Shown here in pieces: positions 1 to 4,049 of a stretch of DNA of 6,207 bases. Every line of letters begins with the position of its first letter. Within the stretch, counting starts at the first letter, position 1. The DNA lies in NCBI GenBank assembly GCA_024695565.1, contig JAILHX010000096.1, positions 1 through 6,207 of the forward strand. The letters are read 5' to 3'. The notes beneath the pieces are model-generated. The model saw nothing but the letters and a program-made list of their open reading frames with translations. It did not search any database and had not been told where the DNA came from. The DNA comes from Saccharofermentans sp. Lineage in GTDB: Bacteria > Bacillota_A > Clostridia > Saccharofermentanales > Saccharofermentanaceae. The position numbers and the translations under genes were made by a program.

Positions 1-46
1 AGATGAGGATCAGGTTGGCTTTTTTGTTGATTTCTGATTTGGCCAT
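1..46 (-). CDS. Start of the gene downstream of the binding protein, probably an amino-acid ABC transporter permease (cut by window edge)
   Basis: Only 15 codons are visible (MAKSEINKKANLILI). The ATG is preceded on the minus strand by AAAGGAAC, a good ribosome site about 5 bases upstream. The peptide is lysine-rich and then turns hydrophobic, as expected at the N-terminus of a membrane protein. It lies directly downstream of an amino-acid-binding lipoprotein on the same strand, where the permease of a polar amino-acid ABC transporter usually sits. The permease identity is inferred from position alone; an ATPase or another membrane protein would fit equally well. A terminator lies between the two genes, so it probably receives only read-through transcription, or uses its own weak promoter (a possible minus-strand TACAAT -10 lies at 96-101). 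Confidence 0.5.
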   Translation of the reverse strand, partial: MAKSEINKKANLILI

Positions 47-100
47 TGGATGTTCCTTTGAATTACTTTGTTTGAACCCTCGAAAAGCACTTCATATTGT

Positions 101-140
101 AAATAATAAAAGAGCGGAAATAAAGCCTATTTCCGCTCTT
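101..140 (-). terminator. Strong intrinsic terminator after the binding-protein gene
   Basis: A perfect 13-bp stem (110-122 with 128-140, AAGAGCGGAAATA and its complement) closes a 5-base loop. Read on the minus strand it is followed by a T-rich tail (TTTTATTATTT, reaching base 101). It starts about 30 bases beyond the stop codon of the substrate-binding gene and lies before the next gene of the same strand. This fits partial termination that makes the binding protein more abundant than the membrane components, a common arrangement in ABC import operons. The A-run before the stem could also let it work weakly in the opposite direction. Confidence 0.85.
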
Positions 141-170
141 AATGTTCAGTTATTCCTTAACGAAATAAGA

Positions 171-986
171 TTATTTGTTTGTAGCAGCAACGAATGCCTT
201 GGCAGGCTCGTTGTCGATAACTACTGCATCGATCTTACCGGACTGGAGTGCGATAACTGCATCGTTACCCTTTGCAAAACGCTCTACTCTGTCTTCACCG
301 ATATCTTCTGTGATGTAGATGTCACCTGTTGTACCTGTCTGAACGCCTACCTTGTAGTCGCCTTCGAGGAGTTTATCTACGTCTGTGATCTCGGAACCTT
401 CAAGAACGATTACAGCCTGAACGCCTGTAGCATAAGATGTTGAGAAGTTAACGGACAAAAGTCTGTCCTCTGTAACTGTCATGCCTGCGCAGCCAATATC
501 GTACTTGCCGGCCTGAACGCCTGCGATGATGGAATCGAACTCTACGTCCTCGATAACGAGTTCAAGACCGAGCTTGTCAGCAACAGCCTTAGCGATCTCA
601 GGGTCGATACCTACGATGCCTTCACCCTCATAGTACTCATAAGGCGGGAAATAAGCGTTTGTAGCCATGATGAGCTTGCCCTCTTCGATTGTTGTGAATT
701 CGGGATACTCAGATGTTACAGACTCCTTCTTCTCGACTGTAGCGCCGGAAGGAATGTATTTCTCGATGATTGAAGGAATTGTTCCGTCCTCTGTAAGCTC
801 AGCAAGAGCCTGGTCGATAGCAGCCTTGAGGCCTTCGTTGTCCTTGTTGATAGCCATAGCATACTGTTCTTCAACGTAAGCTGTCTCAAGGATCTGGAGT
901 CTCTTGTTAGCTGCTCCGCAAGATGTCATTCCGAGCAAAAGAGCTGCGGAAAGAATACCTGTTACGATTTTTGTAAGTGTCTTCAT
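171..986 (-). CDS. Amino-acid ABC transporter substrate-binding lipoprotein with circularly permuted domain order
   Basis: The 271-residue protein resembles family 3 (cluster F) binding proteins for polar amino acids, which deliver ligand to an ABC permease from the outer membrane face. Residues 1-22 form a lipoprotein signal peptide and MTSC ends in the lipidated C23. The order of the mature segments is unusual. Residues 29-78 (LQILETAYVEEQYAMAI through SIIEKYI) match what is normally the C-terminal end of these proteins. A charged linker follows (79-102). Residues 103-271 then carry the normal beginning (EGKLIMATNAYFPPYEYY), the ligand motif MTVTEDR with R175, the TGTTGD loop (217-222) and the lobe-2 motif VVIDNEPAKAF with D258, and the protein stops at AATNK where relatives continue. 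Total length is normal, so this is a permutation and not a duplication. R175 and D258 are the residues expected to hold the ligand carboxylate and amino groups. The start at 986 is preferred over the ATG at 992, because AAAGGAG lies 7 bases before the former but only 1 before the latter. The specific amino acid is not predictable. Confidence 0.9.
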   Translation of the reverse strand: MKTLTKIVTGILSAALLLGMTSCGAANKRLQILETAYVEEQYAMAINKDNEGLKAAIDQALAELTEDGTIPSIIEKYIPSGATVEKKESVTSEYPEFTTIEEGKLIMATNAYFPPYEYYEGEGIVGIDPEIAKAVADKLGLELVIEDVEFDSIIAGVQAGKYDIGCAGMTVTEDRLLSVNFSTSYATGVQAVIVLEGSEITDVDKLLEGDYKVGVQTGTTGDIYITEDIGEDRVERFAKGNDAVIALQSGKIDAVVIDNEPAKAFVAATNK

Positions 987-1020
987 AAGCATTCTCCTTT
1001 GATTAAGTTAGAACAACGGT

Positions 1021-1080
1021 ATCTTACGCCTAAAATTCGTGCAAGGTATATGCACAAAAGCCCTAAAAATTGTTTGTCAA
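1021..1080 (-). promoter_or_regulatory. Tentative promoter region of the binding-protein gene
   Basis: On the minus strand a perfect TTGACA lies at 1075-1080. Possible -10 elements downstream (CATATA at 1047-1052, TAAGAT at 1021-1026) are either too far from it or lack a good -35, so the exact promoter cannot be fixed. The region is the only space upstream of the gene. Its -35 candidate stands back to back with the divergent plus-strand promoter, 4 bases away. Confidence 0.3.
1039..1055. repeat. Short dyad GTGCA-N7-TGCAC, possible operator
   Basis: GTGCA (1039-1043) and TGCAC (1051-1055) form a perfect 5-bp inverted repeat around a 7-base AT-rich centre. It lies between the binding-protein gene and its TTGACA candidate, a place where a repressor could act. 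A dyad of this size can arise by chance, and no regulator gene is visible nearby. Confidence 0.25.
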
Positions 1081-1084
1081 TGAG

Positions 1085-1113
1085 TTGTCCATTAGTATTT
1101 TTCTATGTAAAAT
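1085..1113 (+). promoter_or_regulatory. Sigma-A type promoter for the oxidoreductase and diguanylate cyclase pair
   Basis: TTGTCC (1085-1090) and TAAAAT (1108-1113) are separated by exactly 17 bases, and a TG dinucleotide lies immediately before the -10. Transcription would start near 1120, about 30 bases before the ATG at 1150. This is the best-spaced promoter in the window. Confidence 0.6.
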
Positions 1114-1149
1114 AGATAAAGAAATTTTAAGGTTGTGTGGGGAAGATCG

Positions 1150-2445
1150 ATGAAGAGGGTTTTAATTCTTGGTTGTAATGAGATAACGAGGCGGTTGCTC
1201 ATTGACCTTTGCAACTATAAGGAATTTGTGTCCGATATTTATTTGGCGTCACGTCAGAGGAATGAGTGTGACGAGCTTAAGAATCTGGCTGCCAGTATGG
1301 GCGTCAGAGTAACTACGTCCGGTATCGACGTAAGTAATGTTGAGGGTGCCATGATGATGATCAAGATCCTCGCACCCGATCTCGTAGTAAATCTCCTGCC
1401 GCCCGAACTCGCATTGGACGCTATGAACCTTGCGATCAAGGCCAAGGCTGATTATATCGACGGAACGCTTTTCGGCGTGCCGGAATTCCCGTCGGCAACA
1501 TCGCTATTGTCCAAACAGTTCGAGAGATTCTCCGATTTCCAGGGCAATGCCAAGACTGCCGTCTGCGGCGCAGGCTTTGTCCCCGGCGCGGTCACCACGA
1601 TAATCAGGCGTGCCGCTGCCAATGACTTCAAGAAGATCGACAGTATCGATATGGTTGCTGTCTCAGGCGAGAAGAAGCCTTCTCCTTACAATGAGAAGAA
1701 GGAGAAAAAGCAGAAGGAAGAGAAACCCGATATCGATGACAATCTCTATTCGGAGGATGTAAAGCCTCCGCTCATAGCGATCAAGGCCGAGGCCGACAAG
1801 AAGGCGTTCTATATCAAGAACGGCAAAGCAGTCGAATCGACCTCGTTCTCCATTGAGGGCAAATCAGCTTCCGGTACGGCAGTATTCCTGTCTTCGAGCC
1901 CCATGCTTACGGACCTTATCAAGGAGATCCCGGAAGCTTCCAATGTCAGGTATTTCAAGCTCGGCAGGAAGCCTTCCACCATTCACGTTCCTCCTCAGGA
2001 CAAGCTCGATCTGCTTAAGGAACTAGGTCTTTTGTCGACCAAGCCCGTAAAGGTCGGAGACGTTGAGGTGGCACCGGTCGATCTTATGGCGGAACTCCTT
2101 CCTAAAATGTCCGTTGATGAGTCGAAGAAGGAAGTCGAGACCAAGGCCAGAGGTGTCGCATCCTATGAGATCTATATCACGGGATCAAGTGCCAAAGACG
2201 GCAAAGAGATAACCAAGTCATACATCATCAAGGGTGATAACGATGAGGCGTATGAGAAATACGATGTGAATGCTTTCGAGGTAATGAAGGGCTCAGCCCT
2301 GATAGCCGCCGTCAAGCTTATGTGTCAGGACAAATGGAAGAAACCGGGCGTATTCACTCCGGCTGCATTTGATATCGATTCATACTATGAAGCATTTACC
2401 GCAGAAGGCATCAAGGTTACAGAAGGTGAAGGCAAGCCTTTCTGA
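1150..2445 (+). CDS. Saccharopine dehydrogenase-like oxidoreductase
   Basis: The 431-residue protein has the layout of the saccharopine dehydrogenase family. An N-terminal Rossmann-like domain runs from MKRVLILG through YLASRQRNECDEL (31-43) and PDLVVNLLP (76-84). The characteristic GAGFVPG turn is at 140-146. A catalytic and dimerisation domain follows, and the typical ending KWKKPGVFTPAAFD is at 395-408. Relatives include saccharopine reductases, carboxynorspermidine dehydrogenases and lysine dehydrogenases, which make or break an amine bond using NAD(P)H; which substrate applies here cannot be told. Two oddities stand out. The glycine-rich loop reads GCNEIT instead of GxGxxG, and a strongly charged Lys/Glu stretch lies at 181-192. 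The ATG at 1150 is preferred over the in-frame GTG at 1135, because GGGGAAG lies about 4-7 bases upstream of it. It is followed after 43 bases by a diguanylate cyclase gene, probably on the same transcript. Confidence 0.8.
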   Translation: MKRVLILGCNEITRRLLIDLCNYKEFVSDIYLASRQRNECDELKNLAASMGVRVTTSGIDVSNVEGAMMMIKILAPDLVVNLLPPELALDAMNLAIKAKADYIDGTLFGVPEFPSATSLLSKQFERFSDFQGNAKTAVCGAGFVPGAVTTIIRRAAANDFKKIDSIDMVAVSGEKKPSPYNEKKEKKQKEEKPDIDDNLYSEDVKPPLIAIKAEADKKAFYIKNGKAVESTSFSIEGKSASGTAVFLSSSPMLTDLIKEIPEASNVRYFKLGRKPSTIHVPPQDKLDLLKELGLLSTKPVKVGDVEVAPVDLMAELLPKMSVDESKKEVETKARGVASYEIYITGSSAKDGKEITKSYIIKGDNDEAYEKYDVNAFEVMKGSALIAAVKLMCQDKWKKPGVFTPAAFDIDSYYEAFTAEGIKVTEGEGKPF

Positions 2446-2488
2446 TAAAGGGTGTTTGTTCAGAAAGAGATTTATGTGAGGTGAAGAT

Positions 2489-3424
2489 ATGCCCGACAAT
2501 AACTTTTGGGAGAGAATGCAGATCAACGACATGCTGGTTATAGACACTATCCGCAAATACGGCAGGGACACTATCTATTTCAAGGATAAGGATTCCAAGT
2601 TCATTTGGAACAACTATATGCACGCGAACCAGTTAGGTGTCATCAAGCCAGATGAACTCGTAGGCAAGTCCGACTTCGATTATTTCCCCAAGGAGTTTGC
2701 CGAGAGGGCAAGACAGATCGAACTCGAGGTCATGCGCACCGGCAAGCCGATCCTTAACATTGAAGAATCTCTCGGTGAAGATGACGACATCAGGTATTAC
2801 AGCGCTTCCAAATATCCGCTCTACAACAACAATAACGAGGTTGTCGGTACATGGGGCATCAGCCGTGACATAACTGAGACCAAGAAACTCGAGCTCGAGC
2901 TGGAGCGTTCTTATCATAAGATGGAACTCCTGGCCCGTGTCGATGACTTGAGCGGCCTCTATAACAGACGATATTTCTATGAAACGCTCGAAAAGTATGC
3001 CAGCCTCTACGAGAAGAGGACCGACGGAAGCACATTTGCCATCTTCGTAGCAGATGTTGATGACATGACTCATGTTAACGACCTCTACGGTCAGCAGAAC
3101 GGCGACATCGTCTTAAGAAGCATTGCAGAACTCTGCATGTCCAATGTCAGAAAAGAAGACACGTGCTTCAGAACGGGCGGTGACGAATTCGCTATTGTCC
3201 TTCTTGATACAGACAAGATCTCAGCTGTGGGAATCGCCAAGAAGCTCGTAGAGCAGATTGCAAACGAGCCCGTGATCCTGGACGGCAAGCGCGAGAGGGT
3301 TACAGTATCCGCAGGTCTTGCAGTGTTCGATCACACGAACCCGGACATCTCCGATCTCCTGTCCAAGGCTGAGCGCAAGCTCAACAAGTCAAAGAGAGAA
3401 GGAAAGAACAAGGTATCGTTCTGA
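2489..3424 (+). CDS. PAS-GGDEF diguanylate cyclase
   Basis: The 311-residue soluble protein has no signal peptide or membrane segment. A PAS sensor domain spans about residues 15-130 (DTIYFKDKDSKFIWNN near the start, GTWGISRDITETKK at its end). A short helical linker (about 131-148) joins it to a GGDEF domain (about 149-311) beginning VDDLSGLYNRR. The GGDEF signature is at 230-234. The inhibitory c-di-GMP site RKED (221-224) sits at the standard 5 residues before it, and the metal-binding D189 and guanine-binding N197 and D206 positions are kept. It should condense two GTP to c-di-GMP in the cytoplasm under control of whatever the PAS domain binds, with product inhibition. Two positions that contact GTP phosphates in well-studied cyclases are changed: the usual FK after DxD-x is M193-T194, and the C-terminal Arg is K306. 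GAGGTGA lies 5 bases before the ATG. Transcription with the upstream oxidoreductase is likely. Confidence 0.9.
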   Translation: MPDNNFWERMQINDMLVIDTIRKYGRDTIYFKDKDSKFIWNNYMHANQLGVIKPDELVGKSDFDYFPKEFAERARQIELEVMRTGKPILNIEESLGEDDDIRYYSASKYPLYNNNNEVVGTWGISRDITETKKLELELERSYHKMELLARVDDLSGLYNRRYFYETLEKYASLYEKRTDGSTFAIFVADVDDMTHVNDLYGQQNGDIVLRSIAELCMSNVRKEDTCFRTGGDEFAIVLLDTDKISAVGIAKKLVEQIANEPVILDGKRERVTVSAGLAVFDHTNPDISDLLSKAERKLNKSKREGKNKVSF

Positions 3425-3465
3425 TTCTTTAAATCTCTGTTTTTCACTATTCTACGTGGGGCAAA

Positions 3466-3643
3466 GTGCAACAGCTCCAGTGTTTGCAAGGGCCTTTAAG
3501 CCTTATTGGTTGCTGTTAACATAATGATTTTCCGCATCCGGGATATCTCCCGGCCTTGCATATGTGTGAGGTGAGTGGAGAACGATTGTAATGCAAGACC
3601 GGGGTAGCCCTACGGAGAAAAAACGGATCACAGGATGAGCTGT
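3466..3643. ncRNA. Candidate structured RNA between convergent genes
   Basis: The 232 bases from 3425 to 3656 lie between two converging genes and contain no credible coding sequence, yet are rich in nested complementary segments. ACAGCTC (3471-3477) pairs with GAGCTGT (3637-3643). ATTTTCCG (3527-3534) mostly pairs with CGGAGAAA (3613-3620). TCCCGGCCTTGCAT (3548-3561) pairs with 3591-3604 in 13 of 14 positions. Together these make a rod of about 170 bases with side arms, a size and shape reminiscent of 6S RNA. A weak plus-strand -10 (TATTCT, 3448-3453) would start a transcript near 3460. I recognised no known family: signal-recognition RNA, RNase P RNA and tmRNA signatures are absent. The strand is uncertain. 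On the minus strand a T6 run (3618-3623) could instead help end the 3657-3929 transcript. Confidence 0.35.
3538..3604. repeat. Competing inverted repeats sharing TCCCGG
   Basis: TCCCGG (3548-3553) can pair with CCGGGA just upstream (3538-3543), making a perfect 6-bp hairpin with a TATC loop. Alternatively it forms part of the 13-of-14 stem with 3591-3604, whose loop is 29 bases. The two pairings exclude each other, as in RNA switches and attenuators. Confidence 0.6.
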
Positions 3644-3656
3644 CATTGGTCGGGAC

Positions 3657-3929
3657 TTAAGCTGCACCCTTATCCTTCAAATGGTACTGGCGGTTGTGTG
3701 AAGTTGTGGCCGTAACGGGCGTGTTGACGCGCTTGATAGGTGTGACACGCACGGAAGATGGTCTGCCGGTCCTGACTGTCCTGGACAGGGAAGCAGCAGG
3801 AGCTCTTCTGGAGGACTTGGATTCGGCGATCTCATCGTCAACATTCTTCCAATAATCGATGTTGGCAGATACAGCCTTAATGGTAACGAGAATAAAAAAG
3901 AAGAAAATCAGCATATCTAACGGTGACAT
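3657..3929 (-). CDS. Small membrane-anchored basic protein, function unknown
   Basis: The 90-residue protein starts MSPLDMLIFFFFILVTIKAV, so one membrane helix covers about residues 5-22. A short acidic stretch follows (NVDDEIAE, 29-36), and then an extended tail (about 40-90) rich in Arg, Lys, Ser, Thr and Pro with at least eight arginines. By the positive-inside rule the tail is probably cytoplasmic, but this is inference. The family is not recognised. The ATG at 3929 is chosen because GGAGGG lies about 7 bases upstream; in-frame ATGs further upstream (for example at 3953) would place this site inside the gene. Promoter and ribosome site are both good, so a real gene is likely despite its size. 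It is transcribed in the same direction as deoB-deoC but separated from it by a terminator and its own promoter. Confidence 0.65.
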   Translation of the reverse strand: MSPLDMLIFFFFILVTIKAVSANIDYWKNVDDEIAESKSSRRAPAASLSRTVRTGRPSSVRVTPIKRVNTPVTATTSHNRQYHLKDKGAA

Positions 3930-3971
3930 TGTATTACCCTCCAAAACGTTCATATGTTCTTTGTTGGGCAT

Positions 3972-3980
3972 ACTATATCA
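3972..3980 (-). promoter_or_regulatory. Extended -10 promoter of the small membrane protein gene
   Basis: On the minus strand TGATATAGT forms an extended -10 (TGn plus TATAGT at 3972-3977). The matching -35 region (TTTATT, 3994-3999, 16-base spacer) is weak, as is usual for extended -10 promoters. Transcription would start near 3965 and give a leader of about 36 bases containing the GGAGGG ribosome site. Confidence 0.5.
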
Positions 3981-3990
3981 CGCTTTAAGT

Positions 3991-4021
3991 GACAATAAAC
4001 GGACTAAAACCGCTTTTGTCC
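3991..4021 (-). terminator. Probable intrinsic terminator of deoB-deoC
   Basis: On the minus strand GGACAAAA (4014-4021) pairs with TTTTAGTCC (4001-4009) through 8 bp with one bulged A and a GCGG loop, followed by GTTTATTGT. It begins about 28 bases past the stop codon at 4050. The U-tract is interrupted, so termination may be incomplete. Its tail runs into the promoter region of the next gene. Confidence 0.55.
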
Positions 4022-4049
4022 TCAAAAACGAACAAAATTTTACTTGAGA

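Noticed and set aside
3..443. Plus-strand ORF opposite the terminator and binding-protein gene
   Set aside because: It runs through a perfect terminator stem and lies antisense to the conserved ligand-binding lobe.
171..992. Start of the binding-protein gene at the ATG at 992
   Set aside because: The AAAGGAG ribosome site ends only 1 base before that ATG. The ATG at 986 has a 7-base spacing and gives a normal signal peptide.
1135..1149. GTG start adding five residues to the oxidoreductase
   Set aside because: No ribosome site is properly spaced for it. The ATG at 1150 begins exactly at the conserved first strand (MKRVLILG).
3455..3500. c-di-GMP riboswitch suggested by GGGCAAA near the diguanylate cyclase
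   Set aside because: The rest of the conserved GEMM-I core and tetraloop/receptor is missing, and the element lies downstream of the gene between convergent units.
3318..3524. Plus-strand ORF over the end of the diguanylate cyclase
   Set aside because: It is out of frame with the clear GGDEF C-terminus, has no ribosome site and no recognisable protein features.
3591..3638. Short ORF (MQDRGSPTEKKRITG) with GGAG upstream inside the structured region
   Set aside because: Fifteen codons with 10-base spacing and bases that are part of a long stem; it is likely to arise by chance.
3618..3644. Terminator for the small membrane protein gene (ACAG/CTGT hairpin before T6, minus strand)
   Set aside because: The stem is only 4 bp and lies six bases from the T-run, too weak to call on its own.
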